Source: an uncultured Burkholderiales bacterium (GTDB lineage Bacteria; Pseudomonadota; Gammaproteobacteria; Burkholderiales; Burkholderiaceae_C). Taken from it: a DNA stretch of 11,785 nucleotides. This document shows positions 1-6,055 of the stretch, piece by piece; the stretch's first letter is position 1, and every line of letters starts with the position of its first letter. Made by a program: the position numbers and the translations under genes. The DNA is taken from positions 1-11,785 of the forward strand of contig CAJBLW010000572.1 in NCBI GenBank assembly GCA_903953985.1, in the 5' to 3' direction. The notes under the pieces are model-generated. The model was not told the origin of the DNA. It did no database searches and saw nothing but the letters and a program-made list of their open reading frames with translations.

Positions 1-506
1 AAGCCGGCGACATCCTGGGGCGTATTCGCACCTTCATCCAATCCAAGAACACCCATTTTGAGCGGGTTGAACTTAACCAGGTGATCACCGATGTGAGCGC
101 CCTGATCCACGACCTGGCTTACAACGAATCGGTGGAACTGCTAGTCTTATTCCCACCCCAAGGCTTGGCTGTGTGGGCCGACCCGGTTCGGCTGTCGCAG
201 ATTTTCATGAACGTGCTGCGTAACGCCATTCAGGCCACGCATGGCCAGGCATCACGGCGATTGCATATCCGCGTCTGGCGCGAAGGAGAGATGGCCCACA
301 TCACCCTCACCGACAACGGACCGGGCTTGCCCGCTGAAGCCTTGAGCCAGGCGGGCACCGCTTTTTTCACCACCAAACCCGAAGGCCTGGGCGTGGGTTT
401 GTCCATTTCCAAATCCATTGCCCAACAGCATGGGGGCAGCCTGAGCATTGGCAACAGCCCCACTGGCGGTGCGGTGGTGGAGTTGCAATTGCCGGTTGTG
501 GACTGA
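1..506 (+). CDS. sensor histidine kinase, C-terminal part (5' end outside window)
   Basis: The reading frame is open from base 3 to the TGA at 504-506 and has no start in the window, so this is the 3' end of a longer gene. The visible ~167 residues carry a complete GHKL ATP-binding domain in the usual order: N box (NVLRNAIQA), G1 box (DNGPGLP), F box (FFTTK) and G2 box (GLGVGLSIS), ending about 25 residues later with a typical GG.V.L.LP strand. The first residues (AGDILGRIRTFI) match the second dimerisation helix of FixL/DctB-type kinases, so the phospho-accepting His should lie a few dozen residues upstream, off the window. A GTG at 81 opens an in-frame ORF but is internal. The sensed signal and partner regulator cannot be told from what is present. 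The gene converges on recX with 59 bp between stops. Confidence 0.9.
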   Translation, partial: AGDILGRIRTFIQSKNTHFERVELNQVITDVSALIHDLAYNESVELLVLFPPQGLAVWADPVRLSQIFMNVLRNAIQATHGQASRRLHIRVWREGEMAHITLTDNGPGLPAEALSQAGTAFFTTKPEGLGVGLSISKSIAQQHGGSLSIGNSPTGGAVVELQLPVVD

Positions 507-565
507 CGTTTCAATGCATGGGCCCGGCCTTGGGGCCAAAGCCTTGCAGACCCCGGAGCCAAGCC

Positions 566-1036
566 TCAATCTGATGGATCGTCAACCAGGCCATCACCTT
601 TGACCACACGCCGCACCACCTCGGCGTTGAAACCCCGCGTGATGAGGAAACGCATGTGTTTGACGCGCTCCTGAGGGTCTTGTGAGGGGGTGCCGAATTT
701 TTTGCGCCAAACTTCTTGCGCCCGGCTGAACTCGGTGTCTTTCAGGCTCTCAAGCGCCTGGGACACGGCCTCGCCCGACAAGCCCTTGGTGGCCAACTCT
801 TGTTTGATGCGGGCACTGCCGAGCTTGCCAGCACGGCGGTTGACCAGTGAGTCAACCGCTCGCCCATCGTTGATGAAGTCTCTCGCTTGCAGTTCGTCAA
901 GCGCTTTGGCCAGTTCGCCGGGCACCTCTTCGTGCTGAGCCAGTTTGCGTTCCAGTTCAGTACGGGAATGCTCGCGCTGGCTCAAAAGCCGCAGGGCGCG
1001 GCCTTTGAGCGAGGGCTGAAAACCGGACTTGTCCAA
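566..1036 (-). CDS. recX: regulatory protein RecX
   Basis: RecX binds RecA filaments and limits RecA's recombinase and coprotease activity. The 156-residue product has the family's usual size (E. coli about 166). It shows the three-helix tandem repeats of RecX: repeat 1 around residues 10-45 (ALRLLSQREHSRTELERKL), repeat 2 around 47-90 (LDELQARDFINDGRAVDSL, then KLGSARIKQELATKGLS), and repeat 3 near the C terminus (RVKHMRFLITRGF). The start is TTG at 1036-1034. No ATG occurs before the internal Met of MRFLI, and an AAAGG lies about 9 bases upstream inside the end of recA. The start is only two bases past the recA TGA, so the genes are almost certainly cotranscribed and translationally coupled. 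A weak TTG start would keep RecX below RecA levels. Identity is firm; the exact start is less so. Confidence 0.93.
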   Translation of the reverse strand: MDKSGFQPSLKGRALRLLSQREHSRTELERKLAQHEEVPGELAKALDELQARDFINDGRAVDSLVNRRAGKLGSARIKQELATKGLSGEAVSQALESLKDTEFSRAQEVWRKKFGTPSQDPQERVKHMRFLITRGFNAEVVRRVVKGDGLVDDPSD

Positions 1037-1038
1037 GC

Positions 1039-2076
1039 TCAGTCGCCTTTGGGTGCGGCAATCGCCGATTCGAGCACACGGATGCCCAGCGATTCGCGGA
1101 CTTTGTTTTCGATCTCGCGGGCCAAAGTCGGGTTCTCGCGCAAAAACTCACGGGCGTTGTCGCGGCCTTGGCCAATTTTCTCGCCCTGGTAGGCGTACCA
1201 GGCGCCCGACTTGTCGACGATCTTGGCGGTCACGCCCATGTCAATCACTTCGCCTTCGCGGCTGATGCCCTCGCCAAACAGGATGTCGAACTCGGCCGTC
1301 TTGAAGGGCGGCGCGACTTTGTTCTTGACCACTTTGACTTTGGTCTCGTTGCCGATGGCATCGTCGCCCTTTTTGATGGTGCCGGTGCGGCGGATGTCCA
1401 GACGAACCGAAGCGTAAAACTTGAGCGCATTGCCGCCGGTGGTGGTTTCGGGGCTGCCAAACATGACGCCGATCTTCATGCGGATCTGGTTGATGAAGAT
1501 GACGGTGCAGTTGGTTTTTTTGATGGTAGCGGTCAGCTTGCGCAGGGCCTGGCTCATCAAACGGGCTTGCAAACCGGGCAGACTGTCGCCCATGTCGCCT
1601 TCGATTTCGGCCTTGGGCGTGAGTGCGGCCACCGAGTCGATGACGACCAAGTCCACCGCACCGGAGCGCACCAGGCTGTCCACGATTTCAAGGGCTTGTT
1701 CGCCTGTGTCGGGCTGGCTGACCAGCAGCTCTTGCAGGTTCACGCCCAGGTTTTGCGCATATTGGATGTCCAGGGCGTGTTCGGCGTCCACAAAGGCGCA
1801 GGTACCGCCCAAGCGCTGCATTTCGGAGATGACTTGCAGAGTCAGGGTGGTTTTGCCGGAAGACTCGGGGCCATAGATTTCGATCACGCGACCACGGGGC
1901 AAACCGCCTACGCCCAAAGCGATGTCCAGGCCCAAAGAGCCGGTAGAAACCACCTGGATGTCAGCGATCACTTCGCCCTCACCCAAGCGCATGATGGTGC
2001 CTTTGCCGAATTGTTTTTCAATCTGGGCCAAGGCGGCTTGTAGGGCTTTTGACTTTTCGCTGTTGTCGTCGCTCAT
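1039..2076 (-). CDS. recA: recombinase RecA
   Basis: RecA is the ATP-dependent strand-exchange protein of homologous recombination and the coprotease that triggers LexA cleavage in the SOS response. The 345-residue product has all core motifs: Walker A GPESSGKT (69-76), catalytic Glu99 in DAEH, Walker B LVVID (143-147), loop 1 around EGDMGDSLPGLQARLMSQ (159-176) and loop 2 around SPETTTGGNALKFYAS (208-223). The ATG at 2076-2074 is chosen over an in-frame ATG seven codons upstream because AAGGAG lies six bases before it and the protein then begins MSDDNSEK, a normal RecA N terminus. The C terminus is odd: the last 17 residues hold only two acidic side chains, whereas E. coli RecA ends in a strongly acidic tail. 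recX follows after two bases. A LexA box upstream indicates SOS control. Confidence 0.99.
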   Translation of the reverse strand: MSDDNSEKSKALQAALAQIEKQFGKGTIMRLGEGEVIADIQVVSTGSLGLDIALGVGGLPRGRVIEIYGPESSGKTTLTLQVISEMQRLGGTCAFVDAEHALDIQYAQNLGVNLQELLVSQPDTGEQALEIVDSLVRSGAVDLVVIDSVAALTPKAEIEGDMGDSLPGLQARLMSQALRKLTATIKKTNCTVIFINQIRMKIGVMFGSPETTTGGNALKFYASVRLDIRRTGTIKKGDDAIGNETKVKVVKNKVAPPFKTAEFDILFGEGISREGEVIDMGVTAKIVDKSGAWYAYQGEKIGQGRDNAREFLRENPTLAREIENKVRESLGIRVLESAIAAPKGD

Positions 2077-2082
2077 GAGAAT

Positions 2083-2088
2083 CTCCTT
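2083..2088 (-). promoter_or_regulatory. recA ribosome binding site
   Basis: AAGGAG on the - strand, six bases upstream of the recA ATG at 2076. It decides the start in favour of this ATG over the upstream in-frame ATG at 2097, which would lie before the Shine-Dalgarno sequence. Confidence 0.85.
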
Positions 2089-2132
2089 GAATATCAATGG
2101 GTTGGGGCACCTGGCTCAGCAGTGATGTGCTG

Positions 2133-2161
2133 TTTACTGGATGCGTGAACAGTACTGTAAA
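2133..2161 (-). promoter_or_regulatory. candidate recA promoter
   Basis: On the - strand, TTTACA (2161-2156; five of six to the sigma-70 -35 consensus) is followed after 17 bases by AGTAAA (2138-2133; three of six to the -10). The -10 is weak, but the spacing is ideal and the LexA box fills the spacer, as expected for an SOS promoter. The exact hexamers are a guess; an overlapping alternative pair (TTTCAA, 17 bases, TACAGT) lies slightly upstream. Confidence 0.4.
2135..2154. promoter_or_regulatory. LexA-binding SOS box upstream of recA
   Basis: On the - strand the 20 bases read TACTGTTCACGCATCCAGTA, which fits the E. coli-type consensus TACTG-N10-CAGTA. The core is CTGT-N8-CCAG, one change from the canonical CTGT-N8-ACAG used in gamma- and betaproteobacteria. 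The site lies 59 bases before the recA start codon and between the candidate -35 and -10 hexamers, the classic position for repression by LexA. Together with its location in front of recA this makes SOS control likely. Binding itself is not shown. Confidence 0.8.
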
Positions 2162-2174
2162 CGAACTGTATAAA
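2146..2174 (+). promoter_or_regulatory. candidate marR promoter overlapping the LexA box
   Basis: On the + strand TGAACA (2146-2151; four of six to TTGACA) and TATAAA (2169-2174; five of six to TATAAT) are separated by 17 bases. A transcript would start near 2181, giving a leader of about 37 bases before the marR ATG. The -35 hexamer overlaps the right half of the LexA box (2135-2154), so LexA could also repress this promoter. Confidence 0.4.
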
Positions 2175-2217
2175 CCTTGAAAGCCTATTTTTGGTCAGTT
2201 TGCCTTATCATTTGCTC

Positions 2218-2721
2218 ATGCCAGAAAACACCGATTCAAACCGCCTGAGCCCACCCTTTTTGCAGGATGAACGCTGGCGAGAAACCCACCTGGGACGCTT
2301 GCTGGGCCACGCCATGCGGCGCTTTGACGAACGCGTGCTGCACCTGATGGCGGGCAACGAGGGCGTGCCGCTGGCGCTCGCCAATTTGGCAGCGCGTGAC
2401 CAAATCAGCGCCGCACATGTGCACATCACGCGCCATCTGGCGTTGGAAGGCTCGCGCCTGACCGATCTGGCCCGTGCAGCGGGCATGAGCAAACAGGCCA
2501 TGGGGGACTTGGTGGACCAGTGCGCCGCCTGGGACTTGGTGCGGCGCGAAGCGGACCCGTTGGACGCCCGTGCCCGGCGCGTGGTGTTCACGCCAGTCGG
2601 CCTGGCCTGGTTGCAAGCCTTCAAGGACGCGGTGGCCCAGGCCGAGGCCGAGTTCCGCGAAGCGGTGGGCAAAGATGTCGCCACCGTGGTGGCTCTGGGG
2701 CTGGAGGCCTACGCCCATTGA
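2218..2721 (+). CDS. MarR-family winged-helix transcriptional regulator
   Basis: The 167-residue protein has the MarR plan: an N-terminal helical dimerisation segment (about 20-60), a winged helix-turn-helix with SRLTDLARAAGMSKQAMGDL at 79-98 as helix-turn-helix, the wing at about 110-127 (READPLDARARRVVFTP), and a C-terminal dimerisation helix. Such proteins bind palindromic operators as dimers and usually respond to small phenolic or lipophilic ligands, often regulating themselves or a neighbour. The ATG at 2218 is chosen; a TTG at 2191 would add nine residues. Neither has a clear Shine-Dalgarno sequence. The gene diverges from recA and sits 117 bases before the response regulator, with no obvious enzyme or efflux target beside it, so its regulon cannot be named. 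Confidence 0.88.
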   Translation: MPENTDSNRLSPPFLQDERWRETHLGRLLGHAMRRFDERVLHLMAGNEGVPLALANLAARDQISAAHVHITRHLALEGSRLTDLARAAGMSKQAMGDLVDQCAAWDLVRREADPLDARARRVVFTPVGLAWLQAFKDAVAQAEAEFREAVGKDVATVVALGLEAYAH

Positions 2722-2765
2722 TGCGAAGACCGCATTCAGCGAGACGCAAGGTACAAACCTGACAC

Positions 2766-2771
2766 TAGAAT
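2766..2771 (+). promoter_or_regulatory. possible -10 hexamer for the two-component operon
   Basis: TAGAAT matches the sigma-70 -10 consensus at five of six positions and lies 67 bases before the response regulator start. No convincing -35 is found at the right distance (bases 2743-2748 read GACGCA). The marR-regulator gap (2722-2838) shows no terminator, so readthrough from marR is also possible. Confidence 0.22.
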
Positions 2772-2827
2772 GAAGCCGTCGGTACAGGCAGCAGAAAAAG
2801 ACAGCGCCGCGCCGCAGCCACAACAAC

Positions 2828-2833
2828 AGGAGA
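2828..2833 (+). promoter_or_regulatory. response regulator ribosome binding site
   Basis: AGGAGA five bases before the ATG at 2839. It fixes the start of the response regulator against the longer in-frame alternative at 2770. Confidence 0.8.
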
Positions 2834-2838
2834 CAGAC

Positions 2839-3513
2839 ATGCGCATTCTCATAGCCGAAGACGATCAAGTGCTTGCTGACGGTTTGTTGCGCACTTTGCG
2901 TAACGCAGGCGCTGCAGTGGACCACGTGGCCAGTGGCAGCGAAGCTGATGCGGCCATGATGACCAACAGCGAGTTCGATTTGCTGATCTTGGACTTGGGC
3001 TTACCAAAAATGCATGGCCTGGAGGTGCTCAAGCGGCTGCGCGCTCGCGGCTCGACCCTGCCGGTCTTGATCCTCACCGCCGCCGACAGTGTTGAAGAAC
3101 GCGTCAAAGGCCTGGACTATGGGGCCGACGATTACATGGCCAAACCCTTCAGCCTGCAAGAGCTTGAAGCCCGTGTGCGCGCCCTCACCCGCCGTGGCAT
3201 GGGTGGTGCCACCTCGCAGATCAAGCATGGCCCGTTGGTGTACGACCAGTCCGGTCGCGTGGCCACCATCGACGGCAAGATGGTCGAGTTGTCGGCCCGT
3301 GAGTTGGGCCTGCTGGAGGTGTTGCTGCAACGCGCAGGCCGCTTGGTCAGCAAAGACCAATTGGTCGAGCGCCTGTGCGAGTGGGGCGAAGAGGTCAGCA
3401 ACAATGCGATCGAGGTGTACATCCATCGCTTGCGCAAGAAAATCGAAAAAGGTCCGATCCGCATCGCCACGGTGCGCGGACTGGGTTACTGCCTCGAAAA
3501 GATTCCGGGTTAA
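2839..3513 (+). CDS. OmpR/PhoB-family response regulator (TctD/QseB-like)
   Basis: A 224-residue DNA-binding response regulator. The receiver domain (1-120) has the acidic pair Asp8-Asp9, phospho-acceptor Asp52 (LLILDLGLP), Thr80 and Lys102 (MAKP). The C-terminal winged helix (about 130-222) shows the OmpR-type signature SARELGLLEVLL, the recognition helix NNAIEVYIHRLRKKI, and the wing hairpin ending VRGLGYCLE. The ATG at 2839 is chosen because AGGAGA lies five bases upstream and receiver domains begin MRILIAEDD; an in-frame ATG at 2770 would add an unlikely 23-residue Gln/Ala-rich extension. The cognate kinase starts 35 bases after the stop. Family resemblance is to TctD/QseB-type regulators, but no tricarboxylate transport genes are nearby, so the target is unknown. 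Confidence 0.95.
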   Translation: MRILIAEDDQVLADGLLRTLRNAGAAVDHVASGSEADAAMMTNSEFDLLILDLGLPKMHGLEVLKRLRARGSTLPVLILTAADSVEERVKGLDYGADDYMAKPFSLQELEARVRALTRRGMGGATSQIKHGPLVYDQSGRVATIDGKMVELSARELGLLEVLLQRAGRLVSKDQLVERLCEWGEEVSNNAIEVYIHRLRKKIEKGPIRIATVRGLGYCLEKIPG

Positions 3514-3548
3514 GGCCTGGGCTCCCGCACGCGTCAATCCCTGAACCC

Positions 3549-5009
3549 ATGAAATCCAAGGGCTGGAACGTACGGGTCTTCAAGCGCGAGCAACGCTCCC
3601 TGTTTGGCGAAATCCTCGACTGGATGCTGACGCCGCTGCTCTTGCTGTGGCCTATCAGTTTGGCGCTGACCTGGTTGGTGGCGCAAGGCCTGGCCAACAA
3701 ACCCTTCGACCGGGCCCTCGTCTACAACGTGCAAGCCCTGGCACAACAGGTCCGCATGGGGCCCGATCAACAGGTGCAGTTCAGCCTGCCGCAACCGGCC
3801 AGCGAACTGCTGCGCGCCGACGAAACCGACCTGGTGTACTACCAAGTGTTGGGCGGCCGGGGCGAGCATCTGAGCGGCGACCGCGACCTGCCCTTGCCCA
3901 AACCCAACCAGGTCAGGGGCAGCAGTTACCAAGTGCACATTCGGGATGACGAAATCCGGGGTCTGGAAGTGCGCGTGGCCTACACCTGGATCCGGCTGGA
4001 CGCCAAGGGCACACCACCGGCCTTGGTACAAGTGGCCGAGACGCGCGAAAAACGCTCGGTGCTGGCCGCTGAAATCATCAAGGGCGTGATGCTGCCCCAA
4101 TTTGCCTTGCTGCCGCTGGCCGTGCTTTTGGTGTGGTTGGCCCTGGTGCGCGGCATCAAACCCCTCAAGCAACTGGAAGAGCGCATCCGTGCGCGAAAAC
4201 CAGACGATCTGAGCCCACTGGACGACAAAGCGGTGCCGATGGAGGTGGCGCCTTTGGTGGTGTCCGTCAACGATTTGCTGGAACGACTGAAAGACTCGAT
4301 CGCCACGCAAAAACGTTTTTTGGCCGATGCCGCTCACCAACTTAAAACGCCCTTGGCAGGTTTGCGCATGCAGGCCGATTTGGCGCAGCGCTCGGGCTCG
4401 AGCGAAGAAGACCTGAAAAAGTCCCTGCAGCAAATTGGGCGCGCCAGCGTGCAGGCCACGCGAACGGTGAACCAATTGTTGTCGCTGGCCCGGGCAGAAG
4501 GTGGCGGCACCCACTTGCCCTTGGAATGGTGTGACATGGCGGCCCTGAGCAGCGATGTGCTGCAAGACTGTCTGGCAAGCGCCATGGACAAGGGGCTGGA
4601 CCTGGGCTATGAAGGCGTGAAAGTGGGCACACCGGGCGCAAGGGTGCAGGGCAACCCCACGCTGCTCAAGGAGATGGTGCGCAACCTGGTGGAAAACGCC
4701 ATCCACTACACGCCCAGCACGCCCGAGCGTCAAGGCGTGATCACGGTGCGGGTACTGGTCGACCCCTACAGCAAGGCGTTGGTGATGCAGGTCGAAGACA
4801 ACGGACCCGGCATTCCCTTGCCCGAGCACGATTTGGTGTTCCAGCCCTTTTACCGAGCCCTGGGTACCAACGTGGACGGCTCCGGCCTGGGTCTGCCCAT
4901 CGTCAAGGGCATTGCCCAGCAGCACGGCGCAACGGTCAGCATCGACATGGCCCACCCGGGCCAAACCTTGCCCGGCGCGTGCTTTACTTTGCGCTTTGGG
5001 ATGAGCTGA
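3549..5009 (+). CDS. TctE-like membrane sensor histidine kinase
   Basis: A 486-residue inner-membrane kinase. A first membrane helix at about 27-45 (LTPLLLLWPISLALTWLVA) and a second at about 181-200 (MLPQFALLPLAVLLVWLALV) flank a roughly 135-residue periplasmic sensor resembling the 2CSK_N domain of TctE/QseC kinases. A HAMP-like linker follows (about 200-250). The H box FLADAAHQLKTPLA carries phospho-accepting His263. The ATPase domain has the N box NLVENAIHYTP (Asn383), G1 DNGPGIP (418-423), F box FQPFYR (431-436) and G2 GSGLGLPI (444-451). The ATG at 3549 is preceded by no clear Shine-Dalgarno sequence; the frame is open upstream over the regulator gene, but that extension would be an out-of-frame reading of it. 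The kinase is paired with the upstream OmpR-type regulator; the ligand is unknown. Confidence 0.94.
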   Translation: MKSKGWNVRVFKREQRSLFGEILDWMLTPLLLLWPISLALTWLVAQGLANKPFDRALVYNVQALAQQVRMGPDQQVQFSLPQPASELLRADETDLVYYQVLGGRGEHLSGDRDLPLPKPNQVRGSSYQVHIRDDEIRGLEVRVAYTWIRLDAKGTPPALVQVAETREKRSVLAAEIIKGVMLPQFALLPLAVLLVWLALVRGIKPLKQLEERIRARKPDDLSPLDDKAVPMEVAPLVVSVNDLLERLKDSIATQKRFLADAAHQLKTPLAGLRMQADLAQRSGSSEEDLKKSLQQIGRASVQATRTVNQLLSLARAEGGGTHLPLEWCDMAALSSDVLQDCLASAMDKGLDLGYEGVKVGTPGARVQGNPTLLKEMVRNLVENAIHYTPSTPERQGVITVRVLVDPYSKALVMQVEDNGPGIPLPEHDLVFQPFYRALGTNVDGSGLGLPIVKGIAQQHGATVSIDMAHPGQTLPGACFTLRFGMS

Positions 5010-5028
5010 CGAAGCGGGTGTCCGGGTC

Positions 5029-5060
5029 GGCGCGCTGGGTTGGCTTCAAGCCGGCGCGCC
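5029..5060. terminator. inverted repeat at the kinase/GST convergent junction
   Basis: GGCGCGC (5029-5035) pairs with GCGCGCC (5054-5060), with an inner complementary GGCTT/AAGCC (5042-5046 / 5048-5052). The structure covers the stop codon of the GST gene (5048-5046) and lies 20 bases after the kinase stop. There is no T-run on either side, so this would be a non-canonical bidirectional terminator or just a transcript-end stabiliser. Confidence 0.35.
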
Positions 5061-5705
5061 CATGTTCAGCTGCAAGCGCTCACGCGCCATCACGCGGGCC
5101 ACTGCAGGCTCTGCCGCGACCTTTTGAACAAAGTCCCACAAATCAGGATGCGCCTCGGGTGCGATACCCGCGATGGTGCCCCAGCGGGTGAGCGTGAGGC
5201 TGTAGGCGTCGAGTGGGCCCAAACGATCACCGCTGAGCCAGGGCTGGCCTTTGCCGGCGGCCGCTTGAACCAGACCTTGCAGCTCATCCAGCATGCTGCG
5301 AAAGAGCTGCGTGTTGTAGGGCTTGAGGGCGGCCTGAACCTCAGGCTGGTCTGAGAACTTTTGCGGCATGAAGATGTGCGTGAACGTCGGGTGCACGGTG
5401 TTGTTCATCCAGGCCAAGGTGGACAGTGCCTGGGCTCGCGCCAAGGGATCAATCGGCAAAAAACCCATTTGCGGGAAAATTTGATCGAGGTGCAACACGA
5501 TGGCCAGAATTTGCGTGATCGGCTGACCCGCATTCACCAACACGGGCACCTGGCCGCGCGGATTAATGGCCTGGTATTCGGCACTGTTTTGTTCGCCCTT
5601 GTGCAGTTTGACCATGTTGGGCTCGAAATCGGCACCACTCATCTCCAGCAAGACATGGGGTACAAATGAACAGGCACCTGGGGCAAAGTAAAGCTTCAAA
5701 CTCAT
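5046..5705 (-). CDS. glutathione S-transferase family protein (beta-class-like)
   Basis: The 219-residue length and two-domain layout are those of cytosolic bacterial GSTs, which conjugate glutathione to electrophiles or act as thiol transferases. The N-terminal thioredoxin-like domain begins MSLKLYFAPGACSFVPHVLL; Cys12 sits where beta-class enzymes (E. coli GstA Cys10) have their active cysteine, and GQVPVL (51-56) supplies the cis-Pro loop. The helical C-terminal domain has the N-capping region WLSGDRLGPLDAYSLTLTRW (146-165), parallel to GstA's GQRFTIADAYLFTVLRW. One difference is QPITQILAIV (61-70), where many GSTs have an acidic E-S/G pair contacting glutathione. The ATG at 5705 has GGAGA seven bases upstream. 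It is the last gene of the probable SET-birA operon, 24 bases after the small membrane protein. Substrate unknown. Confidence 0.92.
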   Translation of the reverse strand: MSLKLYFAPGACSFVPHVLLEMSGADFEPNMVKLHKGEQNSAEYQAINPRGQVPVLVNAGQPITQILAIVLHLDQIFPQMGFLPIDPLARAQALSTLAWMNNTVHPTFTHIFMPQKFSDQPEVQAALKPYNTQLFRSMLDELQGLVQAAAGKGQPWLSGDRLGPLDAYSLTLTRWGTIAGIAPEAHPDLWDFVQKVAAEPAVARVMARERLQLNMGAPA

Positions 5706-5712
5706 GGTTTCA

Positions 5713-5717
5713 TCTCC
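5713..5717 (-). promoter_or_regulatory. GST ribosome binding site
   Basis: GGAGA on the - strand, seven bases upstream of the GST ATG at 5705. It supports this start. Confidence 0.65.
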
Positions 5718-5729
5718 GGGAATAAAAGG

Positions 5730-6041
5730 TCATCGGGGCGTCGCCTGTGAGGCCGACGGGGTGGGTGCTGGCAACGCAGCCGCTGGGCTGGCGGCATCCG
5801 GGGCGCTGGCATCGGCGGCTGCGGGCAAGGCGTTGGCGTCTGGCAAGGTGGGTGGAGTAGCCGTTACAGAAGCAGGCGGCATGACCTCAAACTTCAAGGC
5901 CTCGGGGCGCACTTGTTGCTGCAGCCGCTCGGGTTCGCGTTGTGCGTTGGGCCCATGGCCCCAACGCGCAAAAGCGTCCCATTGCCATGCCAGCACAGCG
6001 GCATTGAGCAACAGCAAAAGCGCCAGCCAAAATTTCAACAT
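5730..6041 (-). CDS. small membrane-anchored protein with Ala/Pro-rich tail
   Basis: The function is not known. The 103-residue product begins with a hydrophobic helix (MLKFWLALLLLLNAAVLAWQW, about residues 3-20), suggesting a single membrane anchor or uncleaved signal. A short charged block follows, REPERLQQQVRPEALKF (35-51), then a low-complexity Ala/Pro/Ser/Asp tail to the end. From memory, Burkholderiales carry SPOR-domain proteins near birA/coaX with a similar N-terminal helix plus 'EP.RL.QQ.RPEA' block. If that comparison holds, this protein keeps the N terminus but lacks the SPOR domain. The ATG at 6041 is 14 bases after the birA stop, so it is very likely translated from the birA transcript. 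No strong Shine-Dalgarno sequence is visible. The ORF is convincing by position and membrane helix; the tail composition makes homology searches unreliable. Confidence 0.75.
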   Translation of the reverse strand: MLKFWLALLLLLNAAVLAWQWDAFARWGHGPNAQREPERLQQQVRPEALKFEVMPPASVTATPPTLPDANALPAAADASAPDAASPAAALPAPTPSASQATPR

Positions 6042-6055
6042 CTTGCAGGGTCCCG

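Noticed and set aside
521..537. GGCCC/GGGCC inverted repeat between the first kinase and recX
   Set aside because: Only five base pairs with a seven-base loop and no T-run; too weak to call a terminator in GC-rich DNA.
1168..2043. 291-residue open frame antisense to recA
   Set aside because: Wholly inside recA, composition typical of a reverse-complement shadow (Asp/His/Gln/Gly rich), no motif.
2770..2838. 23-residue extension of the response regulator
   Set aside because: A strong AGGAGA sits right before the ATG at 2839, and receiver domains start there.
3534..4964. 476-residue open frame antisense to the sensor kinase gene
   Set aside because: It mirrors the kinase reading frame in GC-rich DNA, is rich in His/Gln/Val with no recognisable motif, and the + strand product is unmistakable.
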